From contig CM055109.1 of assembly GCA_029204225.1 (NCBI GenBank), positions 37,980,991 to 38,044,990 on the forward strand: 64,000 bases of DNA, written 5' to 3'. The notes under the pieces are model-generated. The model worked only from the letters and a program-made list of their open reading frames with translations, ran no database searches and was not told the DNA's origin. Of this stretch, positions 14,201-27,361 are shown one piece after another; position 1 is the first letter of the stretch; every line of letters starts with the position of its first letter. The stretch comes from Diphasiastrum complanatum. Its lineage: Eukaryota > Streptophyta > Lycopodiopsida > Lycopodiales > Lycopodiaceae. The position numbers and the translations under genes are program-made.

Positions 14201-14985
14201 GACTCCGGTTCCTGATTTCTCTGCCGAGTCTGTAGCAGCATCTCTCGGATATCTGCCTCTTGCTTCCGATGTCTCTTGTTGTGCCTTTGGTTATCTTCCT
14301 CAAGCTTCCCCCTGACTCCGCCCTCGGCCTTCGATGGTATGCGCTCTGCCATCTCGATCGACCTTCTTTTCACAGCACCCTAGTCCTTGAACACCCTCTC
14401 ACAGCACCCTGTCTCTCAAACAGCCTGTTCTCACAGCCTGTCACCGGCTCTCGCTTGCTCTCTCACTGTCTATCACTAGCTCTCTCACAGCCTCTGAAAA
14501 TGCCGACCACAATGGCATTGTGAGTGCCTATTTATCCCCACAGCCTGATCGGCCATGTGGATCCCCATCATCCATCCATGTGCCTTTGTACCTGCCCCCA
14601 TGTGATGCTCCCCCCTATGTTGGTCTCCCATTGGGCCCATGGTCTGCTCACCCACAATGCCCATGTGCCTCTGTACTTGCCCCCATGTGATGCTACCCCC
14701 CTGTGTTGGTCTCCCATTGGCCCCTCGGTCTGCTCACTCGCAGTGCCCATGTGCCACTGCAACAGTCCCCTGCATCATGTACTGTACCCTTTTTTTACAC
14801 CCAGAACCCCCTTTTTTTACTTTTTTTGTCCTTTTTGGTAGTTAATATGCAAAAAAAAAAATATTAAAAAAATATTAAAAAATTAAAAAATATAAAAAAT
14901 GGTACCGCCCTGGTACCACGGATCCCAGGGCGGTACCGTACCAACGGTACCACTGATATGGTACCAGCGGTACCACGGGGTACTA

Positions 14986-15029
<44 letters not shown>

Positions 15030-15290
15030 TACATGAGGGTCTGGGCGAAAATGGCTGCGTCCGCGTCCGACGCTCGGAACCTGACGCGTTCGACCCCCCC
15101 CAAACGCGGGGTCGGACGCATCCTTTTTTTTTTAATTTTTTTTTTAAAGGCTGGACGCGTCCAATGTCTGGACGCGGACGCGGACGTGTCCGGGCCTCGG
15201 ACGCTTTTTTTTTTAAAAAAAAAGAAAAGAAAAAGCAAAAACCTGCCGGCCCTGCGGACAGTCCGCAGAACCCGAGAGCAGGCAGAGGGC

Positions 15291-15383
<93 letters not shown>

Positions 15384-15630
15384 TGTTTGTGTGTGTGTGA
15401 GAAAATTGTGTGTGAAAATTGTGTTGATTTGTGTGCATTCAGTTGTGTGTGTGTGGTGATCTGTGTGTGAGAGAGAGAGGAAGAGAGAGTGTGAGGAACG
15501 TAGAGAGAGGATTTGTGTGTGTACAGTGTGTGTGTGTGAGTTTAGGATTTAGGTTCAAGGGTGCTTGGGTTTGGGGTTTAGGGTTTAGGGCGGGAGAGAG
15601 CTTGGATTTCCGTGCTTCTGTGTGTGTGCG

Positions 15631-15702
<72 letters not shown>

Positions 15703-15952
15703 TGTTTGTGTGTGTGTGAGAAAATTGTGTGTGTGTGAAAATTGTGTTGATTTGTGTGCATTCAGTTGTGTGTGTGTGGTGATCTGTGTGTGAGAGAGAG
15801 AGGAAGAGAGAGTGTGAGGAACGCAGAGAGAGGATTTGTGTGTGTACAGTGTGTGTGTGAGAGTTTAGGATTTAGGTTCAAGGGTGCTTGGGTTTGGGGT
15901 TTAGGGTTTAGGGCGGGAGAGAGCTTGGATTTCCGTGCTTCTGTGTGTGTGC

Positions 15953-16028
<76 letters not shown>

Positions 16029-19000
16029 TGCTCATCCCATTTGGGATGAGGTGGAGGTCATGCCCGACAAAAAGTGGAGTTGCCCTTTTTGTCGGAAGCA
16101 GTTCACAGGGAACGCCTCTCGGGTTCGAGCACATCTGGGCGGGTTGCGAGTCTGACCCACGGGGGGACGCTACGGGATCGGCATTTGTATGGTCATCCCC
16201 GCTGAGGGCTCGCATTATGGAGACATATTCTGAGACAGCTGTTGAGCCCGACGAGCCGTCCACAGATGCCGCGAACTCTATTTTTACGGGTGCACCCACT
16301 GCCACCGACCCTGCCATTGGTGCATCCAGCGCCACCGCTTCCACCGTCGCATCTGCACTTGCCACCGCCGCTGCATCCGCACCCGCCCCCGCCTCCGCCT
16401 CCGCCTCCGCCAGTACTCCCCATGGATCCACAGCCTCCACTGCTGCACCTACGCCTCCCTGCTGCACCATCACCGTCAGATCTGCACGGCCTGTCCACAT
16501 CCTCCGCTTCCGCACCTGCACCTATGCCACCACCTCCACATCCGCATCGGCCATTCGCATCCTCCCAGCCATCCACATCCCGAGGCACCAGACAGATGTC
16601 CATGCCGGGATCTTTCAGAGAGGGGCAGCACAGAGAGGCTACCATGACCATAGTACAGATGTTCTATGACCTGAACTTCCCCTTTATCATGGCATCATCC
16701 CGCATCTTTCGAGAGGCTATCTCAAAAGTTGTAGTCCGCGGGCCCGGCTACACACCACCCACAGCCGACGCACTACGAGGCCTTTTGCTCCAGGACCGGG
16801 TTGCATCAGTTAGAGAGAGACTGGCCGCACTGTACGAGGCTTGGGATAGATACGGCTGTTCCATCATGGTTGATGGGTGGACTGATCGTCGCAAACGTCC
16901 ACTCATCAACGTGATTGTTTCTAGTTGTTACGGTTCCATGTTCTTGCGCAGCATCGACGCCTCCGAGGTAGGGAGAGTGCATTCGGCCGAGTACATTTAC
17001 GGCATCATTCGCGTAGCGATAGAGGAGGTCGGACCACAGCGCGTTGTCCAGGTATAATATTCTTTCATTAGTTGCTTGCTCATTTGCTGCTTGATGTTGA
17101 TACAATAGTTCTGCGTAGTTTTCAATTCTGATCGTGTGAATGTATCGCGAAAGGTTGTGACGGACAATGCGTCCAACTGCCGTGGTATCGGGGAGCTTCT
17201 TATGGCAGACTACCCCTCCATCGTGTGGACGCTATGCGCCGCACACTCACTGGACCTCCTCCTGCATTCCATCGGGCGCTTGCCTTGGGTCAGTGACATT
17301 CTCACGAGAGCACTTGCGGTCGTGGAGTTTGTCACACGCAAGCGCCGCATGACGGTGCTTTTCCGCACATTCAGCAGGTAAGCTGCCACTTACTTTTTGG
17401 CTCGTCAAGATGCTCTTTTTTTTGGCTCGTTTCATGTGTGCCTCTCATTTCGTTTGTCAATGCAGGCTCGACTTGAAGAAGCCCGCTCGCGCTCACTTCG
17501 CCTACCAGTTCATCATGCTTGAGCGGCTACACAAGTTCAAGGGTGAATTGCGGCACATGGCCACTTCGGCAGAGTTCACCGCCATGGACCTGTCCACAAC
17601 CCCAGAGGGCTTGGCCTTCCACGACATCTTATTCATGGAGCCTTTCTGGGTGGATATGCAGCAGCTGATGGACATCATGCGCCCCATCTACTCTGTTCTG
17701 AGGCTCGTTGATCGTGAGGGGTGCATGATGGGCCTCATCTACGAGTTCATGGACCGCATAGGCGAGTCTCTCCAGCGTTCCGAGCTGGACCCTGCCAGAT
17801 ATAACTTTTTTCCGTCTCACCATCCTTACTTCCATTTCGCACTCTGTTTCGTCTTGCTGCCGCAACACGATGGTATGTAACTGTTGCCTCCGCGTGGTTT
17901 GGTCCACAGGTTGGAGCCTATCAGGCGGTTGTGGCAGCGGCGATGGGAGAAGTTTCACCGGCCCATTCACAGTGTGGCCTACATACTGCATCCGCTTTTT
18001 CATAGCGAGAGGCAGTACGACGATGCAGAGCTGCGTGCGGACTGGTTCGCATACATCCGCCTCCTCAGCAGCGACACTGGGTTTCGCAGCAGACTCGAGG
18101 TGCAGAGGCTTGGTTACAGGTAAACTCTTGATCTATCGTACGTTGTCGTTCGTTCAATTTCCCTGCGCGGGCTCAAGTGTACTCAAGCATATCGTTGCTC
18201 AACTGCAGGCACTCTCTGGGGCTGTTCGGCGAGGACCTTGCACGTGTTCGAGAGAACAGGCTCTTGCCTGTATCATGGTGGGAGAGCTACGGCGCCGGGC
18301 AGCCAGACCTGAGGACGCTCGCGCTCCGAGTCCTTTCACAGGTATGTTGTCTGATCTCATTCATCCAACCAGTTTTCGCATTTTCTCTACAAGGTGGGTA
18401 CTCACTCGAGGAGTTGACAATTAATGCAGGACTGTTCTGCTTGCATGTGGGAACTGGTCAGCGTTCAGCCTTGTTCACATGAACAGGCGGAACCGTCTGA
18501 CAACGGAGCGGTGCAATGACCTGGTGTACTGCAACACCAACACCAGAGTGGTTCGACGCATCACGGAGAGCATGAGGGCAGGAGGCGCGCACGCCCTACT
18601 GCTGTAGGTATATTTCGTTGCTCTGTCGTTTTGCTTTCGTATTGGTTTGAGACATTCAGTTTAATGCCCTCACGGTTGCTTCGGCTATTTTCACGACTGA
18701 TTGACTTGTGCAGGTCAATCCTGATGAGTGCCTGGTTGCAGCGGCAGATCATGAGCCAGAGGTTGATCCGGACGATGCTGTTCGACGTGCTCTGCGGGGT
18801 GAGACCGAGGATGATGCCGATGCCGATGAGACCACCACCCTCCCTGTCGACGTTCCATTGCCCTCCTCTGATGATGAGCCCACATATGATTCAGACGAGA
18901 CGGTCGACCTAGCAGGGGATTGTCCACGTGCCCCACCCAGTACCCCCGCATCACGCCCCCTTTCAGATGATGGCTGGTCAGAGTTTGCGAGGGAGACAGA

Positions 19001-19466
19001 GGCTGCTGCCCAGAGACAGATAGCGCAGAGACGACTCAGAGCATCACAAGCAGGCAGTTCCTCCCAGAGACCCCCCCGTGGCAGAGGGAGACCCCCAGGC
19101 AGGAGTACCACAGAGGGTTCCTTCCGGTAGACCCAGAGGCAGGCCAACCAAGAGGGGACGCACCGATGATTTTTCTAGTCGTCTCTTGGCAGGCGTTGGC
19201 CCAGACCTAGAGGAGTCCCAGATGCCTCCAGACTCCGAGCCAGACTTTGTGTTTGACACCCCTGCAGATGCATCTGGCACGCAGAGGGATGATTTGTTTA
19301 GCGCGACTTGTAGATACTGATACACATTTTAGCATCATGTACAGTGGCATCAGATGAGATGTATATATATTTTTTTACAGTCTATTTGTGTCATGGCTAA
19401 TTTATCGTGGTTGCTTACAAATGGTTAGCTTTGTGAAGTTTGAATGGTTAGTCAAAAATGCTTTGC

Positions 19467-19551
<85 letters not shown>

Positions 19552-21314
19552 AGCACATCTGCATCTCATTCAATATATATGCATCATGTTCAACCATTTA
19601 ACATAAAACCCTAAACCTGACACCCCAACAAATGGCACAGTTAACACAACACCCCAAACCCTAACAAATCACCCTAAACCCACAACCCCACAGCCATAAC
19701 CATCAAAACAAGCCACAAGCATAATCATCATCCATAAACATCATCAACCCCACCCACGTCCTCATTGTGTCGTAGGCATTTCACCACAGGTATGTGCAGA
19801 TTCAACATCAAAGCTGCACTTTCACAGCATACACTTAAACCTGCGTAGAATGTATCAATGGTCCAGGAATACATGCGCGGGGTTTCGTGGAGCAGGTACG
19901 TACTCAAGGGACCGAGCCTGGCTCGATTCGGGTGTCGTCCGGTCAAAATGGCCGTTCGAGACGCAATAAGGTCACGTGAAATGGACTACTGTTGCAGCTC
20001 TCTGTCCGACGGCCCAGTTTTTCCAAACATGCTTCGTTTCGGGTGCCGTCCATTTCGGCCAACCGACAACCTCGCCAGGAACCTGTGGGAGCAGACAGGA
20101 CAAGGAACGGACGGACGACCTATAGTGAATGAAACAGTTTTGCATGAGTAATTAGTAAGCCATATAAGTTCGACCGGGGGGAAACCGATCACATCATACA
20201 AGACACAGTACTGTGTAGAATCGTGAGGACAGAGGTAGCTATACCTCTTGCAGGATGGTCGGTCATGTGGTCCCCTGTAGTGAATGGCATAGTTCTGCTG
20301 ACCATTCACTCTGCTGGTGTCCATTAACTTCTGGAGTTCAAAATTGTTTACAGCAGTTTTTCCACAGTTGTTTTCATCAAGCCATCATGGCCCTTCGACT
20401 GGAGAGAAGCGCAATCAGGTCAAGCGAAATGGACTGGTTTTGCAACTCTTCGTCCGACGGCCCCGTTTCTCCAAACGGGATCCGTATCGGGTGCCGTCTG
20501 TTTCGGCCAGTGGACAACCTCAATATGAACCTGTGGGAACAAACAGGACGAGGAAACGATCGACGGTCGGGCCGCATCGTCCGTCCGAAGTTTGACGTTA
20601 AACAGGGCTTCAGGGACACTTTGTTCGGTCGGGACCTGAAAACTGGGAGATGTTTCGGAGCCCCCGTGTTGGTACGCAAAATTTTGACATCGTATTGTAG
20701 CAAGTTGGAGTAGTGCCATAACTAATTAGTAAGCTGTTGAAGTTCATCCGGAAAGAAACCGATCCCCGAAACCGAGTCACAGTAGTGTATAGCTTGTCAC
20801 TCTTCTGGTGAGCCCTAATTTCCCCCAGAGACTTCTGCTCCTGAGAGCTTGTCACTCTTCTGGTGAGCGTTCAGCTCTCCCCAATCCTCTGGCGAGCATT
20901 CACTTCTAAACCCCAAACCAGTAATATGTTTGCCATACAAACCTTCACTCGAAACCACTCTCAGATCTTTCTTTGCCGCTTTTTAGTTCCCAATGAAGGT
21001 TTGTAATAATTTATGAACTGCTCACTGGCCATGGTTGTTTAGTATTACTGAGGTTATGAGAGGCATGGCCCAGTGGTTGGGTCTGTTGCAAATATTTTTG
21101 GAAATTTTTTCGGTACTATTTTCCTATTTTTTAACATGAGAGGGCAGGTGGGTGACAGGCACCCTCTGATAATTAATTTCGGGGGAAAAACAGGGGCCAT
21201 AAATTGTTTTATTTTGGTTTTGGGATGGGGGGCAGTGTAGGCAGGTGCTTGTATTTTTTTTTTTTTTAAAAAAATTTGAAAAAAATTGGACGTGTTCGCG
21301 TCTGGACGCTTCCG

Positions 21315-21346
<32 letters not shown>

Positions 21347-24300
21347 AATTTTTAATTTTTTTTTTTTATAAAAAAAATGGCGTCCAAACCCCCGGACGCG
21401 TTTGTTTTTTTTTTTTTTAAATTAAAAAAAAAAATTGGACGCTCTGACCCCGCGTCCGGGGGTCAGACGCGTCCAGGTCCGGACGTTGGACGCGGGCAAT
21501 GCGGCCCGCACCCTCATCCCTATTATATAATATCAGACATGAGCGTCCCGGGCCGTTTTGCCCGCGTCCGCGTCCGCGTCCGACGTCCGGATTCGGACGC
21601 GTCCGACCCCCGGACGTGGGGTCGGACGCGTCTATTTTTTTTTATATTTTTTTAAAATTTTTTTTATCTAAAAAAAAAACAGATGCGTTCGGGGTTCCGG
21701 ATGCCCCTCCCGAACGAATTTTTTTTTTGAATTTTTTTTAAAAAAAAATTAAAAAAATTTAAGTAAAAAAAAAAATCGGCCGCGTCCGGACGCTGACGCA
21801 CGCGTCCGCCATCCGCTTCCTTAGTTATATATATATATCTAAGGAAGCGGATAATAATCAAACGTGAGCGTCCACCCCGGACGTGGCCATTTTGCGTCCG
21901 CGTCCGCGTCCTTTAAATTTTTTTTTAGCTATTTTACACTAGAAAGCGGAAGGCTGGAAAAACCACAGCAATGGCGGAAACAGCAGTAGCAGGGGTGGAA
22001 GCGATTTGTCGTACGCAAAGACAGTGTGATGGCAAGGAGGGCGCGGACAGCAGGGAGGGCGCGAACAACAGGAAGGGGGCGTGATGGGCAGGGAGAGAGA
22101 TGAAGTGTGAGGGGGGGGGGAAATAGGGTTTAAAAAAAATATCAAATATTAATTATATTAAAATATTATGGTACCGCGGTACCAGCATGGATTTGCGGTA
22201 CCGGGGGTCCCGGTACCGCTGGATCTATGATATATTTTGTATTATATAAACAGTATGTTAATTACTTAATGCTGTTTTTTGGCTATGAAAACGAAAAAAT
22301 TTAAGTTTAAATTTTTTTTCCAACTATTAAAAACAGTCGGAAAAAAACAACCAGAACATTGTTATTTGACAAGAATAGGGTCCCTGTAGTGTTTAAAAGA
22401 ATTTCGGAACACTGTTATCAGATCCCCTATGAAACTTTTTGCAATTCGAATACCGTATTGCAACAATGAAAAAAAAAATCATTCCTGAACAGTGTTCCGG
22501 CCAAATTCGGCTAATTCCTGGAACACGCTCAGTGCAACTCTGTTCCATACATATGGAATATATTTTTTCAAAAAGCCGTTTGTATGGAAGGTGGAAATGC
22601 TTCCCACTTCCCACATTCTGTATGGTGTTTGGAACTACTTTGGTCTGTACACTAGGAACTACGTATTACAAGGTAGGGGACCCCGGGCGCGGGCGCGTCC
22701 GGGGGTGGCGCACATGTAAATTTTTTTTTTCTAGTGTATTTTTTGTAAAAAAAATATATGGACGCGCCCGACCCCGCGTCCAAGGGCTGGATGCGGACTA
22801 GCCCGGGCGCCGGATGCAGGTGCAGAAATGGTTAAAACCCTCCGGACGCGCATCCCTGGTACTACTACTACTACTACTATAACTTTAGGAATTGTTTCTG
22901 ATAGTGGCCAAGTTTTTCTTGCAATTTTATCTGTGCTTGCATGCAGTATATGTAAAAGGTTACTTAAAAGGTTTATTTTTGTTTTTATCTTCAACTAGTA
23001 CACAATCTGCTATAATGTGTGACACTTTGTTTTGTTTTGTTTTTAAAAATGTATATTTGAAGGGCTTTCTCATACGTGCAACAAATTTAACATTCTGGGA
23101 CTTATTTTTTAGGCCTCTTCGTGGCTTTGACCTTGTTAAAGATCGAGATACAGGCAATTCAAAAGGTTACGGATTTTGTGTTTATCAGGTTTGTCTAAAC
23201 TTGCTATTTACTTATTAGTGCAGGTCACATTGAGATGTTTAAATTATTATAAGGTTTGCTTTTACACCTGGCTTACTTCAGCATAACATTTTGTTTATTT
23301 ACCTTTTGAATTCCTTGTATGTAGGATCCTGCTGTTACGGATGTGGCATGTGCTGCTTTAAATGGGTTGAAGATGGGCGATAAAACTTTAACAGTCCGCC
23401 GTGCTTCTGCAAGGTTGATACTTAAATCAGTTGCAAATGCATTGATTTTCTATCTACATTTTGATGACCTATAATTTTACTACTGTTCACTCTGGTATTT
23501 GATCTCATTTGCTTCTGAATGTATGATGTCAAATGCTTCTTGCCTTTGTTTTATGAATGCAAAAATTAGACTGTCAGAGACTACTTTCAACCATGATGCC
23601 TGTTGCATAGTTCCTGGAATGGAATCGGTTCCTAAAGGAACCTACGGAAAGGTATTCCTTAGGTTTATTTTCAAAGATGCACTACAGTGATCCGAATCGT
23701 GACACCTGATTCGCTGGGGGTTGTGATTCACGATTCACGGGTAATTTTTTTTTTTTCAACTACAAGAAATCGTGATTCGTGAATCGCAATTCTAGCGTAT
23801 TGCGATTTGCTGCATCTATGGAACTTTATTTTGTTATTTTTCACAAAGAGTACTTCACTTCTTTGTTGGCATATGGAGATGACAAGAGGGTGATCTACAT
23901 GGCCAATGATGGTGAATGTGCAATTAAAGGGATTGGCACAATTCTTATTTCTCTCTCTACAAATAGGAATGTTCATTTGGATGATGTTTTGTTCATTCCA
24001 TCTATTACTAAGAATTTACTTAGTGTGAGTCAATTGCTAAGTAAAGGCCTCAAAGTTGAGTTTGATGGAGATGCTTGTATGATCAAAAGGAAGGATATCT
24101 TGATTGCAATAGGTAAAAGGCAAGGGAAGTTGTTCAAACTAGATTCTTGTGTACTTGCTAACCAATTTGGATGTGTTGCAAGAGAGCAAATACCTATTCA
24201 AGAGGTTTGGCATAAATAATCTATTCATCCCCACCCCCAAAGAAAAAGAAAGAAGAAATAATGCTTCTGCAAGGTTGATACTTAAATCAGTTGCAAATAC

Positions 24301-25912
24301 ATTGGTTTTCTATCTACATTTTGATGATCTTTAATTTTACAACTGTTCACTCTAGTATTTGATCTCATTTGCTTCTAAATGTAGGATGTCAACTGCTTCT
24401 TTCCTCCTTTGTTTTATGAATGCAAAAATTTGACTGTCAAAGACTACTTTCAGCTATGATGCCTGGAGCATAGTTCCTGGAACGGAACGGAACCGGTTCC
24501 TGAATGAACCTACGGAACGGTTCTAGGAATCATTCCTTAGGTTTATTTATTTATTTAATTTATTCATCCCCCCATAAAAAAAAAACCATAACTGATTCGA
24601 AGTGAACTTGGCCGTGCTGATTCTTTCCCGATTCAAAAAGATGAATCGTCAATTCCAACCCTCCCAATGTCAGACAGTTCTTATGTATGCATGTTGCATG
24701 TATTTGTATTTAGCTATACTAACTTTAGATGCCTGTTGGGTCTCAGTGGTATAGCCCTGATTAGTATGCATGATAATTATTTATAGGTTAATAAATGTGT
24801 TCTGACCCATGAAAGTACAAGCTACTTGACTGTTTTTTAGAGACTTGCTATAGTACCATGACCTTAAGGATTCTTAGCCAGCGAACTTCTTAAGAAATTT
24901 CTCCTGTGTAATGCACTGTATCTAACACAGTTCCTCTGAATGATGAATCATGTCCAGCACAGTTCTTATATTGATGCTTTAGCATTTTTATAAAATTAAC
25001 AATTTGTGACATTGGAATATATCCAGATTCACAAATCAAGTGACGTCATAAGATAAAGCTTAGAAAAAATATATGTGCAATCAAAAAAGACAAAAGAGCT
25101 ATACCAAAACAATATTATAGAAATCAATAAACAAAACATCTTAGCCAACCAGCATTGCTTATGTTGTTCCTAGGAAAATCCTTAGGACGTTCCTTAGGAA
25201 TGGATTTACTAACGGTTCCTTAGGCCGTTTCTTAGAAACTGTTCCTCAAATAAATACAAAAATAAAATAAAAGAAAAAGAAAATTACATCTGTAAACCTA
25301 CGTTGTAAAGGCAAAGGACTTAACCATGGAGAGTCTAGCTAACCTGAAGGAAACAAAACTATACTTGAGATACACTCTCAATCCAACTACAGTACTCAAA
25401 CAACCACCTTAATCCAAAAATCAAGAAATCAATAACACAGCTCCAAGAGCCCTTAACACATAACCCATTCCTAAGAAGTTTCCTTAGGAACGGGTAAGGT
25501 ACCAAACCCTAAACCCCAAAACAGTCTGGTCCTAGGGAACGATTTTAGGAACCAAGACTCGTCGTTACATGGACTTCTTAATAGAGCCCATTGCTTGAAT
25601 AAGCTACTTAACTAGTTGTGATTAATGAACGAATTACATTCATGGGAACAAGAACAACATCAAGAACAAAAACTTAGGAACATGAACATGAACAAAACTT
25701 AGGAACTTAGGAACGGGAACCAGAATAACAACAAGAACACCCTAAACCCAATTTATTTTATGCACAAAAACAATTTGTAGGAACCTCGGCGAGTCGACAA
25801 TCATCGTATAAACATTCCTAAAAACCATTTTTATAATAATAATTTTCTGATCATTTGATCACCTCTGTAAAGTAGGCTATAATAAGGGACCTTTTTTTTG
25901 GGGGGGGGGGGA

Positions 25913-25962
<50 letters not shown>

Positions 25963-27308
25963 ATCAGGCGCCAACAGATCTCCATGGCCTAGCGATGGCT
26001 GTCCTCCATCTTGCTTGTCCTCCATCGCACCTGTCCTCCATTGCTGATCTGCTGGCTCCATCGTTTGTCCTCCATCGCACCTGTCCTCCATCTGGCGGAT
26101 CTATGCTGGACCTCCACCGCACTTGTCCTCCATCGCACCTGTCCTCCATCGCTGATCTGCTAGCTCCATCGTTTGTCCTCCATCGCACCTATCCTCCATC
26201 GCTGATTTGTTGGCTCCCCATCTCTGATTCTACAAATCCCTCATAATGCCATGTGGCAAAGGAGTCGTTGCCCCCACTTCTGAGCCATCCTCCGTTTCCA
26301 ACATTGCTTCAACATCTTCCTTACAGCCTATCCCCTTGACTCCAAACACTCCAGAAGCACCTGTTTATTTCCCTCCATATGCATTGGTCAAACTTCTTCG
26401 GGATGATCAACTCCGTCTATTTGAATACCTCAACAATCACAGAGGGCAACTGGCTTCTCATGATTCTCTGCTTCTAGTGGTGCAATCGCGTCTTCAAGAG
26501 TTGGATACTTCCATTCAAGAACTCAAGAACGAAGTTGCAGTTATAAAAAGTGAAGCTTCTTCCCAAATCGCTACTTCAACAAAAATCCAGCAGCTCGAAA
26601 ATCAGGTGGAACAACACCTACGGCTGTCCAGTCATGGGCAGATGTGCTTAAAGGTTCATCTACAATTATCTCTCCACCTTCCCCTTCACCTTCGCTTATC
26701 GCAACCACGTTCACTTAGAGCCATCTGCGAGAGCATAAAGCTCTCAATGTTCGTGTTAGAGGTATTCCGAACTCTCAAAATGCTATTGAAGAAGCTGAGA
26801 AGTTTTTGGAGGGAAATCTTCAACACCATAGCAAAGGTATGGAAACTGCCTGGCGACTTAAGGACTTGGATACTCTTGTCATCCGCGTCGCATCAGTGTC
26901 TCACCGGCGTGAAGTTCTAGGGAAGAGATTCAAATTGTGAGAAACCAAAATCTACCTAGACGAAGATCTTACCTTCATCCAAGTTCAAGAACGTAAGAAG
27001 GCAAGACAAGAAGCTCTATCAACTGGCAAACGACTTATCTATCGTGATGGTATTATCAGACTGGTAGATCGGAAGCCTATAATTAATGAGAAGAATTTTG
27101 AGATAGAATCCGAGATAGAGAAATGAAGAGATGTCCAGTTGAACATGTAAATGGTCTCGCACCATTTAATTCTGGCTATATGACTCTCTTCCTAGTTAGT
27201 TAGTTTTGTTTGTTTTTCTGCTTTGACGGCACTGATCCGTCTTGTGTCCAACTTAGCTGATGTACTTGTTCACCTTATACGCCTTTTGGCATGGAAAAGA
27301 CGTTCATA

Positions 27309-27361
<53 letters not shown>

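Larger units (their letters stand above)
11202..14987 (+). mobile_element. hAT family element, copy B (inverted relative to copy A)
   Basis: Begins CATAGGTCCTGCAG and ends GGGTACTATG. Both ends hold clusters of GGTACC palindromes. The flanks on both sides read ATATATAT (11194-11201 and 14988-14995), consistent with an 8-bp duplication but uninformative because the site is a TA microsatellite. It carries the broken transposase gene on the + strand and the small accessory ORF on the minus strand, the mirror image of copy A. Total length is about 3.8 kb. Confidence 0.7.
2456..23112 (+). other. 20.7-kb U2AF65 intron filled with DNA transposons
   Basis: The intron begins GTAAGG and ends TTTTTTAG, and joins RRM2 helix 1 (ESFG) to the next strand (PLRGFDLV). 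It contains all GC-rich repeat copies seen in the window, three hAT bodies and one hAT end fragment. In 2456-4632, 4877-6040, 20791-21260 and 22230-22675 I see no gene, only AT-rich intron sequence with short decayed GGAAC- or GATTC-rich inverted repeats, for example around 5640-5700 and 22400-22560. Confidence 0.85.

Noticed and set aside
15294-16023. Long open frames of alternating Arg-Glu, Ser-Leu and similar residues
   Set aside because: They are translations of GA/CT microsatellites. The same applies at 19471, 25915, 27312 and 28870.
23606-23820. MITE running from CATAGTTCC to CATCTATG
   Set aside because: No matching 8-bp flanks. The left terminus is shared by both copies of the exon-end duplication but the right one is not.
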